Source of the DNA: Betaproteobacteria bacterium
GTDB taxonomy: Bacteria > Pseudomonadota > Gammaproteobacteria > Burkholderiales > Rhodocyclaceae
Direction of reading: 5' to 3'
Assembly (NCBI GenBank): GCA_025997075.1
Contig: BNUC01000195.1
Span: 1 to 5,199 of the forward strand
DNA: 5,199 bases
Under the pieces are notes generated by a model that searched no databases, had not been told where the DNA came from, and saw nothing but the letters and a program-made list of their open reading frames with translations. A program made the translations under genes and the position numbers. The number at the start of each line of letters is the position of its first letter. Positions within the stretch are counted from its first letter, which is position 1. Shown in pieces: positions 1-5,199 of the stretch.

Positions 1-93
1 CAGCAAGTGCGGGCAACTTGCGCGACCAAGAACACTGTGGCGATGCGCCACTTGATGCCGTGGAAAAATGCTTACCGTATTGGACAGGGCTAA
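1..93 (-). mobile_element. Cassette 3 (partial): second, diverged copy of cassette 1
   Basis: Including the core site, 1-94 aligns without gaps to 881-974 with 9 differences (85/94 identical), 8 of them transitions. Both copies begin with the same TTAGCC after the cleavage point. The rest of the cassette, including its attC, lies beyond the left edge. Confidence 0.75.
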
Positions 94-148
94 CGTTGGA
101 GTTAAGCGGCGCCGCGACAGCGGCGTCCGCTTGAACGAAAGGTTAGAC
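88..148 (-). repeat. attC site of cassette 2
   Basis: It is identical to the other attC at 59 of 61 positions. One difference (89) falls in R', which reads GTTAGCC because the bases after the cleavage point belong to the next cassette. The other (100) is in the spacer between L' and R'. R'' GTCTAAC is at 148-142, and L'' GTTCAAGC and L' GCTTAAC are unchanged, as are the stem and GACA loop. The last purine of the GTTRRRY consensus is replaced by C in GTTAGCC. Confidence 0.92.
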
Positions 149-193
149 TTTTGCACGAAACTTCCCACGAAGCAAGAACGTCGAGAAACGAGG
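88..193. repeat. Long direct repeat, copy 2 (partner 723-828)
   Basis: This is the tail of cassette 2. It begins 8 bases after the stop codon of the 171-aa gene and runs through the attC. It has five differences from the tail of cassette 1, three outside attC (166, 172, 184) and two inside (89, 100). Confidence 0.85.
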
Positions 194-728
194 TGGAAGA
201 GTTAGGCCGCATTGTTCACCAAGTGTGCAGAGCTAAGTGTGAGGTGATTGTCTAGAGCGACAGACGTCGCTTCTAGCCATGCGTCGAGGAGTTGCGTATG
301 TGGTGCCGCTGCCTGCCACGTAATGAACCGCGCTTCACCACTTGCTTCTTGAACCAATAGGCGTCTGGAGACGCCATCAAGGACGATGCCGTATGGGTCA
401 GGCTGAGACTGTACGAGCAAGAGTTCGCGGCCACTTGAGATCATATCTTCGGCTAGTGGTCTCGGAAGCGGTGACTCCGCTCCAAAGGTGGATGGCGCTT
501 CCGAGGGTAAGCGAATCGTGTCTTGATGCCTGGCCCACTCGATTCGCCTGACGAAGAACGTAACTTGATCGGAGAAGATTGACCACGTGCTCCATACGCC
601 CAGCGAGAAGTTCGACCAAGCAGAAAGGCGGAGATCACTTTGCTGATGGTGCGGCAGACCTGAGTAGAGCCAAGGGCGTGACATGACCTGTTCGACTTTG
701 GATTCGGCGGAGTTCATGGGCAGCCTAA
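94..728 (-). mobile_element. Cassette 2: 635-bp gene cassette encoding a 171-aa unknown protein
   Basis: It runs from the cleavage point in GTTAGGC (729/728) to that in GTTAGCC (94/93). It has the compact cassette layout: the ATG is 5 bases after the core site, the gene fills most of the unit, and attC 88-148 closes it. The segment from just after the stop codon through attC (88-193) is 101/106 identical to the end of cassette 1 (723-828), so its 3' end is shared with the non-coding cassette. Confidence 0.8.
202..717 (-). CDS. Cassette-encoded hypothetical protein, 171 aa
   Basis: I do not recognise a family. The ATG (715-717) lies 5 bases after the core site of the preceding attC. The AGG inside GTTAGGC sits 6 bases before the ATG and may serve as a weak Shine-Dalgarno, so the core site may double as the ribosome signal. 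The protein looks soluble: no signal peptide or clear membrane helix, an aromatic-rich patch around residues 30-60 (WSNFSLGVWSTWSIF, then FFVRRIEWARHQD), and an acidic C-terminal half (LLDAWLEATSVALDNH). An in-frame Met at residue 12 (MSRPWLYSG) is an alternative start, but no better RBS precedes it. The stop TAA lies within GCCTAAC (207-201), a sequence that itself matches the attC R'' consensus. The single long frame and its fit to the cassette boundaries support it as real. Its function is unknown; cassette proteins are often accessory, for example toxin-antitoxin or defence, but nothing here indicates which. Confidence 0.75.
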   Translation of the reverse strand: MNSAESKVEQVMSRPWLYSGLPHHQQSDLRLSAWSNFSLGVWSTWSIFSDQVTFFVRRIEWARHQDTIRLPSEAPSTFGAESPLPRPLAEDMISSGRELLLVQSQPDPYGIVLDGVSRRLLVQEASGEARFITWQAAAPHTQLLDAWLEATSVALDNHLTLSSAHLVNNAA

Positions 729-783
729 CGTTGGCGTTAAGCGGCGCCGCGACAGCGGCGTCCGCTTGAACGAAAGGTTAGAC
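723..783 (-). repeat. attC site of cassette 1
   Basis: On the minus strand in order: R'' GTCTAAC (783-777), spacer CTTTC, L'' GTTCAAGC (771-764), a GC-rich stem, L' GCTTAAC (742-736), spacer GCCAAC, R' GTTAGGC (729-723). L'' has one base more than L' (position 768), giving the extrahelical G on the plus strand, which is therefore the folded, recombining strand. The inner stem pairs 743-750 with 755-763 around a GACA loop with a single-base bulge. R'' and R' match the RYYYAAC and GTTRRRY consensus exactly. Confidence 0.92.
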
Positions 784-828
784 TTTTGCACGAAACTTCC
801 TACGAAACAAGAACGTCGGGAAACGAGG
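723..828. repeat. Long direct repeat, copy 1 (partner 88-193)
   Basis: This 106-bp segment covers attC plus 45 bp on its cassette-internal side and matches 88-193 at 101 of 106 positions by hand alignment. Homology stops abruptly after the shared AGG (826-828 and 191-193). The repeat therefore extends well past the recombination site itself. Confidence 0.85.
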
Positions 829-973
829 GTTTGAAGTGGCGCGAAACGAAATGGGTACGCCCACTGTGCGGCAACACGACCAGCAAGTACGGACAACTTG
901 CGAGACCAGGAACACTGTGGCGATGCGCTACTTGATGCCGTGAAAAAATGCCCATCGTATTGGACAGGGCTAA
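729..973 (-). mobile_element. Cassette 1: 245-bp apparently non-coding integron cassette
   Basis: It is bounded by G|TTAGCC (974/973) and G|TTAGGC (729/728), the expected integrase cleavage points, and ends with the attC at 723-783. The roughly 190 bp before the attC hold no convincing gene. A 51-codon frame (800-955) exists, but its start codon is lost in the second copy of this cassette and its stop is changed in the related tail of cassette 2. A hairpin GCAAGT/ACTTGC (883-901) is conserved in the other copy. Possible roles are a small RNA, spacer DNA or a promoter carrier, and none is shown by the sequence. Confidence 0.75.
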
Positions 974-974
974 C
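881..974. repeat. Direct repeat of cassette 1 head (partner 1-94)
   Basis: It matches 1-94 at 85 of 94 positions with no gaps. It contains the hairpin GCAAGT (883-888) / ACTTGC (896-901). Of the nine differences, the two nearest the hairpin both fall in its 7-base loop, and the stem is unchanged. Confidence 0.85.
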
Positions 975-1037
975 GAATAGTAGACACCTTGGCAGGTGTA
1001 TACTCAATTTTCAACGGTGTATAACAATAATTACACA
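968..1037 (-). promoter_or_regulatory. Candidate attI-like recombination site with flanking repeats
   Basis: The core site GTTAGCC (minus strand, 974-968) is where the first cassette begins. It is not preceded by the L' arm found in both attC sites. Instead GTCTAC (985-980) and a 5-base spacer precede it, which resembles the simple-site layout of an attI. Beyond it, on the plus strand, lie related half-sites GACACC (983-988), GGTGTA (995-1000), GGTGTA (1016-1021) and TACACA (1032-1037). GGTGTATA is exactly repeated 21 bp apart (995-1002, 1016-1023), and ACACCT/AGGTGT forms an inverted repeat with a 4-base centre (984-999). Such repeats could bind an integrase or a regulator. No intI lies next to it, so it may instead be a secondary insertion site. 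Confidence 0.4.
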
Positions 1038-1114
1038 TATCTATCATGTTGATTTTTAACAATTTTCATATTTTATCATGAACACCGATACCACCCAACC
1101 CGCATAGGCGGAAA
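975..1114. other. AT-rich intergenic stretch between parB and the cassette array
   Basis: GC content is about 29% over 975-1090 by hand count, far below the flanking par genes. No gene, integrase remnant or convincing sigma-70 promoter is seen. The only hairpin next to the parB stop is a 4-bp stem (CCGC/GCGG, 1100-1111) without a T-run on the minus strand, so no intrinsic terminator can be called and parB transcripts may read into the array. CAATTTTCA occurs twice (1005-1013, 1060-1068), which may be chance in AT-rich DNA. Confidence 0.6.
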
Positions 1115-1969
1115 TCAGCGAAAACGTTGCAGAATGCCGTCCAGTTGATCCAGATCGCCGAACTGGATTTGTATTTTCCCGGTCCCTTTTTTGTTGGCGC
1201 GTATTTCGACTTGTGCGCCCAGGATGTCCGAGAGTTCTTCCTGCAGGCGCAGCACGTCGCGGTCGGGGGCTCTGGCCTCGGCTTGTTGTTTTGGAAGTTT
1301 TGACGAATTCTGCGCGAGCCGTTCGGTCTCGCGTACCGACAAGCCTTCCAGCACCACGCGCTGGGCGAGCTGGATTTGCAAATCGCCCGACAGGGGCAGC
1401 AGCGCGCGGGCATGGCCCATGTCGAAATTCTCGTTGGACATCAGCAGTTCCTGCACCGGCGGAACGAGCTTGAGCAGGCGCAACAGGTTGCTTGCCGCCG
1501 GGCGGGAGCGGCCTACCGCGTCCGCCGCCTGTTCGTGGGTCATGGCAAACTCGGTGATCAGGCGTTGCAATCCTTGCGCTTCTTCCAGGGGATTGAGGTT
1601 TTCGCGCTGGATGTTTTCGATCAGCGCCATGGGCGCCGCCGCCTCGTCGGGAATCTCGCGGATCAGCGCCGGCACCTCGGTCATTCCGGCCATTTGGACG
1701 GCGCGCCAGCGGCGTTCGCCGGCGACCAGTTCGAAACGCTCCTCGCCCGCGACGCTGTCTATCGGGCGCACCAGAATGGGCTGCATCAGTCCCTGCGCGC
1801 GGATCGACGCGGCCAACTCCTCCAGCGACGCCTTGTCCATGCGCGTGCGCGGCTGGTATTTGCCGGGCCGTATGCTGGTCACCGGTAGCGTCCGCTGTTG
1901 TTCATTGCCCGAAATATCATCGCCGTCGAGCAAGGCGCCGAGACCGCGTCCGAGTCCCTTGTGTTTCAT
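1115..1969 (-). CDS. parB: ParB (Spo0J-type), chromosome-partitioning CTPase and parS-binding protein
   Basis: Binds centromere-like parS sites, spreads as a CTP-dependent clamp and activates ParA. The product is 284 residues, normal for the family. The N-terminal basic motif KGLGRGLGALL (4-14) corresponds to the ParA-activating segment. The ParB/Srx domain carries GERRWRA (84-90) and ENIQRENLNPLEEA (118-131), both CTP/clamp motifs. A helix-turn-helix lies around 143-168 (MTHEQAADAVGRSRPAASNL). A linker near 215-240 leads to a C-terminal dimerisation domain (about 241-284) ending DLDQLDGILQRFR. The start ATG 1967-1969 overlaps the parA stop and has AGGAGA 6 bases upstream. It is the last recognisable operon gene before the AT-rich gap and the cassette array. 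No parS-like palindrome was seen in the window, so its targets lie elsewhere. Confidence 0.97.
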   Translation of the reverse strand: MKHKGLGRGLGALLDGDDISGNEQQRTLPVTSIRPGKYQPRTRMDKASLEELAASIRAQGLMQPILVRPIDSVAGEERFELVAGERRWRAVQMAGMTEVPALIREIPDEAAAPMALIENIQRENLNPLEEAQGLQRLITEFAMTHEQAADAVGRSRPAASNLLRLLKLVPPVQELLMSNENFDMGHARALLPLSGDLQIQLAQRVVLEGLSVRETERLAQNSSKLPKQQAEARAPDRDVLRLQEELSDILGAQVEIRANKKGTGKIQIQFGDLDQLDGILQRFR

Positions 1970-2772
1970 GCCTGATCTCCTTGTTCAGCCGCCTGGCGCG
2001 CGTCGTTGCGTTCGTCGCGGCGATCCAGAAGTTCCTGCGCCAGCGCGCCATACGCCGCCGCGCCTCTGGACTGCCTATCGAAAGCGATCACCGGTTTACC
2101 GTAGGAAGGCGCTTCGGCAAGGCGAATGTTGCGCGGGATGATTGTGCGATAGACCTTGTCGCCGAAGTGTTCGACAAGCTCGCCGGAAACCTGTTGCGTC
2201 AGCGTCGAGCGTTGATCGTACATGGTGCGCAGCAAGCCTTCGATTTCCAGTCCCGGATTGAGCTTGGCGCGCACCTTCTTGAGCGTCGCCACGAGGTCGG
2301 TCAGCCCCTCCATCGCAAAGTATTCGCACTGCATCGGGATCATCACGGCTTGCGCCGCCACCAGGCCGTTGACCGTCAGCATGTTGAGCGCTGGCGGGCA
2401 GTCCATCAGGATGAAATCGTAGTTGGCGATGATTGGCTCAAGCGCGTTACGCAGGCGGAATTCCCGCCCGTCCATTTCGATCAGTTCGACTTCCGCGCCG
2501 GCCAGGTCGCGATTGGCGGGCAGAACGTCGAAGCCGAATTCTGTGTGCAGACACGCCGCTTCGAGCGTCGAACGCCCGATCAGAACCTGATAGACCGTCG
2601 GCAGGGCCTGGCGCTTGACGACGCCGCAGCCGGTAGTGGCGTTACCCTGGGGGTCGAGGTCAATCATCAGCACGCGCTGCTCAAGCGCGGCCAGGCACGC
2701 CGACAGGTTGACGGCTGTCGTGGTCTTGCCGACTCCGCCTTTCTGATTGGTCACCGCCAGTATTTTCGCCAC
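1966..2772 (-). CDS. parA: ParA (Soj-type), chromosome-partitioning ATPase
   Basis: Deviant-Walker ATPase that dimerises on ATP, binds DNA nonspecifically and moves ParB-parS complexes to segregate the origin. Starting at GTG 2770-2772, the product is 268 residues, close to the usual length of chromosomal ParA. Motifs are the deviant Walker A KGGVGKTT (11-18, signature Lys11 and catalytic Lys16), DLDPQGN (38-44), the Walker B-like ILMDCPP (121-127) and RLAEAPSYG (217-224). The GTG is chosen because family members begin at M-A-K-I-L-A-V-T-N-Q and because AGGAGA sits 8 bases upstream. The frame remains open to an ATG at 2865, but that extension lies inside rsmG and encodes an Arg/Gly-rich stretch unlike ParA. 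An in-frame GTG at 2794-2796 is a less likely alternative. The stop overlaps the parB ATG. No long N-terminal HTH region is present, as expected for a chromosomal type. Confidence 0.97.
   Translation of the reverse strand: MAKILAVTNQKGGVGKTTTAVNLSACLAALEQRVLMIDLDPQGNATTGCGVVKRQALPTVYQVLIGRSTLEAACLHTEFGFDVLPANRDLAGAEVELIEMDGREFRLRNALEPIIANYDFILMDCPPALNMLTVNGLVAAQAVMIPMQCEYFAMEGLTDLVATLKKVRAKLNPGLEIEGLLRTMYDQRSTLTQQVSGELVEHFGDKVYRTIIPRNIRLAEAPSYGKPVIAFDRQSRGAAAYGALAQELLDRRDERNDARQAAEQGDQA
1976..1981 (-). promoter_or_regulatory. Ribosome binding site of parB inside the end of parA
   Basis: AGGAGA on the minus strand, 6 bases before the parB ATG, lies within the last parA codons. Together with the ATGA overlap it predicts that parB is translated both independently and by coupling to parA. 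Confidence 0.75.
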
Positions 2773-2780
2773 CTTGGTTT

Positions 2781-2786
2781 TCTCCT
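2781..2786 (-). promoter_or_regulatory. Ribosome binding site deciding the GTG start of parA
   Basis: On the minus strand AGGAGA lies 8 bases before the GTG at 2770-2772, inside the 26-base rsmG-parA gap. It supports the short GTG-initiated ParA over longer in-frame starts. Confidence 0.75.
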
Positions 2787-2798
2787 GATTTTCCACCG

Positions 2799-3443
2799 CT
2801 AATCCACGCCTGCCGCACGACGCATCACGACCAGATGCCGCTCCCCGTCGACCCCGGCCACACAAAGCGGATGCACCGCTTCGACGCGCGCTTCGCCTGG
2901 CAGACGGGCGATTTCATCGCGGGGCAATACCCCCTTCATGGCCAGCCAGACGCCGTCCGGGGCCAGCAAATGCTTTGATAATGCCGCAAAACTGGCCAGC
3001 TCCGAGAAAGCGCGCGAGACAATCGCGGTATATCCAAACTCCGGATGATACTGTTCGACGCGCCCGCCGTGAACGGAAACATTTGGCAAGCCCAGTTCGA
3101 TGGCCGCCTGCCGCAGAAAAGCCGCCTTTTTGGAATTGCTGTCGAGCAGCGTCACGGGAAGCTCCGGTCGGGCGATGGCCAGCGGAATCCCCGGCGTGCC
3201 GCCCCCGCTGCCGACATCGAGCAGCCGGCCCTCGGGAACGAAGCGCAGGATTGACAGCGAATCAAGCAGATGATGGCTGACCGCCTTGTCCTGTTCCTTG
3301 AGCGCGGTCAGGCTGTACGCGCGGTTCCACTTGTAAAGCAGCGTGAGATAAGCGAGCAGTTTTTCGCGCGGCTCCCGCGGCAACTCCAGCTTCATGGCCG
3401 CCAGCCCGTGGGCCAGTTGCGCCTCTAATTCAACTGAGCTCAT
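2799..3443 (-). CDS. rsmG: RsmG (GidB), 16S rRNA (guanine527-N7)-methyltransferase
   Basis: SAM-dependent methyltransferase that makes m7G527 in 16S rRNA. In several bacteria its loss gives low-level streptomycin resistance. The product is 214 residues, normal for the family. Visible parts are the N-terminal helical region with YSLTALKE (43-50) and HHLLDSL (57-63), SAM motif [18 protein letters not shown] (74-90), the strand-end acidic residue in [12 protein letters not shown] (D101), HGGRVEQ (125-131) and the family motif SRAF (143-146), followed by the MKG strand. The ATG at 3443 overlaps the mnmG TGA by 4 bases. No good Shine-Dalgarno precedes it, so translation is probably coupled to mnmG. 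The stop TAG (2799-2801) lies 26 bases before the parA start. All key motifs look intact. Confidence 0.97.
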   Translation of the reverse strand: MSSVELEAQLAHGLAAMKLELPREPREKLLAYLTLLYKWNRAYSLTALKEQDKAVSHHLLDSLSILRFVPEGRLLDVGSGGGTPGIPLAIARPELPVTLLDSNSKKAAFLRQAAIELGLPNVSVHGGRVEQYHPEFGYTAIVSRAFSELASFAALSKHLLAPDGVWLAMKGVLPRDEIARLPGEARVEAVHPLCVAGVDGERHLVVMRRAAGVD

Positions 3444-5199
3444 GCGCGGTCACGCAAGCTCGTGGGCGCGACGCGCTTGAGATGGATGAGCAGGATCGAA
3501 ATCGCCGCCGGCGTCATGCCCTGGATGCGCGAGGCCTGTCCGATGGTTTGCGGGCGATGCCTGATGAGCTTCTGGCTGATTTCGGCCGACAGGCCGTTGA
3601 TCCGCGCGTAGTCGAGATCGTCCGGCAGAAGCGTTTCCTCGTTGGCCTGATTGCGCGCCACTTCCTCGGATTGCCGCTCGATGTAACCCTGATACTTGGC
3701 TTGGGTCTCGACCTGCTCGACGGCGAGCGGGTCACTGAGGCCGTCACAAGCATTGCAACCCTCATCCCCGATGCGCAGGGACATCAGGCGCCCGTAGCTC
3801 ACGTCCGGGCGGCGCAGCAGCTCGAACAGCGTGTATTCGTGCTCGATCGGTTTGCCGAGCACCTGCGTCAGCGCAGCCATGTCGACATTGTCCGGGCGCA
3901 CCCAGGTCGATTTGAGGCGTTCCTGCTCGCGGGCGATGGCCTCGCGCTTCCCGCAGAACGCCGCCCAGCGCGCCTCGCCGACCAGCCCGAGCTGGCGTCC
4001 GGTTTCGGTCAGACGCATGTCGGCATTATCCTCGCGCAAGGACAGGCGGTATTCGGCGCGGCTGGTAAACATCCGGTACGGCTCGGACACGCCGCGCGTC
4101 ACCAGGTCATCGACCAGCACGCCAAGATAGGCCTCGTCGCGGCGCGGCGACCACGGCGCTTTGTCCTGCGCCAGCAGCGCGGCGTTGGCCCCGGCCAGCA
4201 AGCCCTGCGCGGCGGCCTCCTCGTAACCGGTCGTGCCGTTGATTTGCCCGGCGAAGAACAGGCCCCTGACGGCCTTGGTTTCCAGCGAAGCCTTGAGTCC
4301 CGTCGGGTCGAAGTAATCGTACTCGATGGCGTAGCCCGGACGCAGGATGTGGCAGTTTTCCAAGCCCTTCATCGAGCGCACCAGCGCCAACTGCACGTCG
4401 AACGGCAGGCTCGTCGAGATGCCGTTCGGATAGATTTCATGCGTCGTCAATCCCTCGGGTTCAAGAAAGACGTTATGGCTGTCCTTCGAGGCGAAGCGAT
4501 GGATTTTGTCTTCGATCGACGGGCAATAGCGCGGCCCGACGCCTTCGATGACGCCGGTGTACATCGGCGAGCGGTCGAGTCCGCCACGGATGATCTCGTG
4601 CGTGCGCTCGTTGGTGCTGGTGACCCAGCACGGCATCTGGCGCGGGTGTTGCGCCGCCTTGCCGAGGAAGGAGAAAAAGGGCAGGGGCTCGTCGGAATGC
4701 TGCTCGGCCAAGGACGAAAAATCGATGGTCCGGCCGTCGAGGCGCGGCGGGGTCCCGGTCTTCAGCCGTCCCGCCGGCAGTTGCAGTTCGCGCAGACGCG
4801 CCGCCAGCGAGACCGACGGCATGTCGCCCATGCGCCCGCCGACGGACTGGGACAGGCCGACGTGGATGCGCCCGTTGAGAAAGGTCCCGGCGGTCAGCAC
4901 CACGGCGCGCGCCGGGAAATGGATGCCGTGTTGCGTGATGACGCCGGCAACGCGCTCGCCCTCGACCATCAGATCGTCGCAGGCCTGCGCGAAGAGCCGG
5001 AGATTCGGCTGCTTCTCCAGCCGCGAACGGATCGCCTGACGGTACAGCACGCGGTCGACCTGCGCGCGCGAGGCGCGCACCGCCGGCCCCTTGCTGGCAT
5101 TGAGAATGCGAAACTGGATGCCGGCTTCATCGGTCGCCACCGCCATCGCGCCGTCAAGCGCGTCGACTTCCTTGACCAGATGCCCCTTGCCGATGCCGC
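3440..5199 (-). CDS. mnmG: MnmG (GidA), tRNA uridine-5-carboxymethylaminomethyl modification enzyme, N-terminus outside window
   Basis: With MnmE, this FAD-dependent cytoplasmic enzyme installs the (carboxymethyl)aminomethyl group on wobble U34 of certain tRNAs. The frame is open to the window edge: 17 further codons before the Met at 5146 read [10 protein letters not shown] and match the family, so that Met is internal. About 585 residues are visible. Judged against the remembered E. coli protein (about 629 aa), roughly 52 N-terminal residues are missing, including the FAD-binding GxGxxG and the first catalytic Cys. Visible signatures are [20 protein letters not shown] with the second catalytic Cys (codon 4523-4525, equivalent to E. 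coli Cys277), [42 protein letters not shown] and the C-terminal MnmE/tRNA-contacting helical end [16 protein letters not shown]. It is the first gene of the cluster, and its stop overlaps the rsmG start (ATGA). A small CNAC-containing insert is the only oddity. Confidence 0.98.
   Translation of the reverse strand, partial: GIGKGHLVKEVDALDGAMAVATDEAGIQFRILNASKGPAVRASRAQVDRVLYRQAIRSRLEKQPNLRLFAQACDDLMVEGERVAGVITQHGIHFPARAVVLTAGTFLNGRIHVGLSQSVGGRMGDMPSVSLAARLRELQLPAGRLKTGTPPRLDGRTIDFSSLAEQHSDEPLPFFSFLGKAAQHPRQMPCWVTSTNERTHEIIRGGLDRSPMYTGVIEGVGPRYCPSIEDKIHRFASKDSHNVFLEPEGLTTHEIYPNGISTSLPFDVQLALVRSMKGLENCHILRPGYAIEYDYFDPTGLKASLETKAVRGLFFAGQINGTTGYEEAAAQGLLAGANAALLAQDKAPWSPRRDEAYLGVLVDDLVTRGVSEPYRMFTSRAEYRLSLREDNADMRLTETGRQLGLVGEARWAAFCGKREAIAREQERLKSTWVRPDNVDMAALTQVLGKPIEHEYTLFELLRRPDVSYGRLMSLRIGDEGCNACDGLSDPLAVEQVETQAKYQGYIERQSEEVARNQANEETLLPDDLDYARINGLSAEISQKLIRHRPQTIGQASRIQGMTPAAISILLIHLKRVAPTSLRDRA

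Larger units (their letters stand above)
1..974 (-). mobile_element. Integron gene-cassette array (left end beyond window, no integrase seen)
   Basis: Two near-identical 61-bp attC sites and a third core site at 968-974 divide this stretch into three cassettes that read on the minus strand, the same direction as parA and parB. Array orientation follows from the extra base in the L'' arm (GTTCAAGC against GCTTAAC), which marks the 3' end of each cassette. GC is lower than in the neighbouring core genes (about 57-58% in two sampled lines of the cassette gene against 70% in one sampled line of mnmG). The array enters from the left edge, so its full size and the position of any intI are unknown. 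Without an integrase it would be classed as a CALIN. Confidence 0.85.

Noticed and set aside
342..551. Plus-strand 69-codon frame opposite the cassette 2 gene
   Set aside because: It runs against cassette orientation, is short, has no ribosome site and is covered by a longer frame that fits the cassette layout.
575..592. CCACGTG-containing stretch as a possible parS site
   Set aside because: The flanks are not palindromic and do not match the GTTCCACGTGGAAC or GTTTCACGTGAAAC pattern. No other parS-like sequence was seen.
800..955. 51-codon minus-strand frame (begins M-G-I-F-S-R-H-Q) inside cassette 1
   Set aside because: No ribosome site is evident. Its ATG is GTA in the second copy (73-75), and its TAG corresponds to TGG in the cassette 2 tail. 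Most differences in the frame change the residue, so coding is unlikely.
714..1007. 97-codon minus-strand frame starting with TTG upstream of the array
   Set aside because: It crosses the cassette cleavage point, reads straight through the attC stem and overlaps the start of the next cassette gene. The translated attC part is an Arg-rich artefact.
1000..1070. Integron Pc-like promoter driving the array
   Set aside because: Only poor hexamer pairs were found on the minus strand, such as TTGTTA and TATACA with a 19-base spacer, so no promoter can be supported.
1098..1112. Terminator after parB
   Set aside because: The stem is only 4 bp (CCGC/GCGG) and no T-run follows on the minus strand.
1981..2802. 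Long plus-strand frames opposite parA, parB and mnmG, for example 1981-2802 and 1191-2141
   Set aside because: They are antisense to intact conserved genes, arise from high GC content and resemble no protein family.
1966..2865. ParA starting at the upstream ATG at 2865
   Set aside because: The extra 31 residues are Arg/Gly-rich, overlap rsmG and precede the normal ParA N-terminus. The GTG at 2772 has a good ribosome site.

Overview
The window has two parts: a conserved, origin-proximal chromosomal gene cluster and a stretch of integron gene cassettes downstream of it. Everything recognised as coding lies on the minus strand, so transcription runs from right to left.

Right part (about 1115-5199): four tightly packed housekeeping genes in the order mnmG (gidA, N-terminus beyond the edge), rsmG (gidB), parA, parB. 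Two of the three junctions are 4-base ATGA overlaps and the third is a 26-base gap, so this looks like one operon. MnmG modifies wobble uridines in tRNA, RsmG methylates 16S rRNA, and ParA/ParB segregate the chromosome origin. The gene order, high GC and protein sequences point to a proteobacterium, most likely a betaproteobacterium, perhaps of the Rhodocyclales type. The order-level guess is from general resemblance only.

Middle (975-1114): an AT-rich stretch (about 29% GC by hand count over 975-1090) with no gene and no convincing terminator. It holds spaced GGTGTA-type repeats and ends at an integrase-type core site (968-974).

Left part (1-974): an integron cassette array in the same orientation as the par genes. 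Two complete 61-bp attC sites have all expected parts (R'', L'' with the extra base, L', R') and divide the stretch into three cassettes. Cassette 1 (729-973) appears non-coding. Cassette 2 (94-728) carries a 171-residue protein of unknown function. Cassette 3 (1-93, cut by the edge) is a diverged second copy of cassette 1. No integrase gene is visible.

The most interesting points are the array directly behind parB without an adjacent intI, the repeated non-coding cassette, a hybrid 3' end on cassette 2, and a possible attI-like site with regularly spaced repeats.
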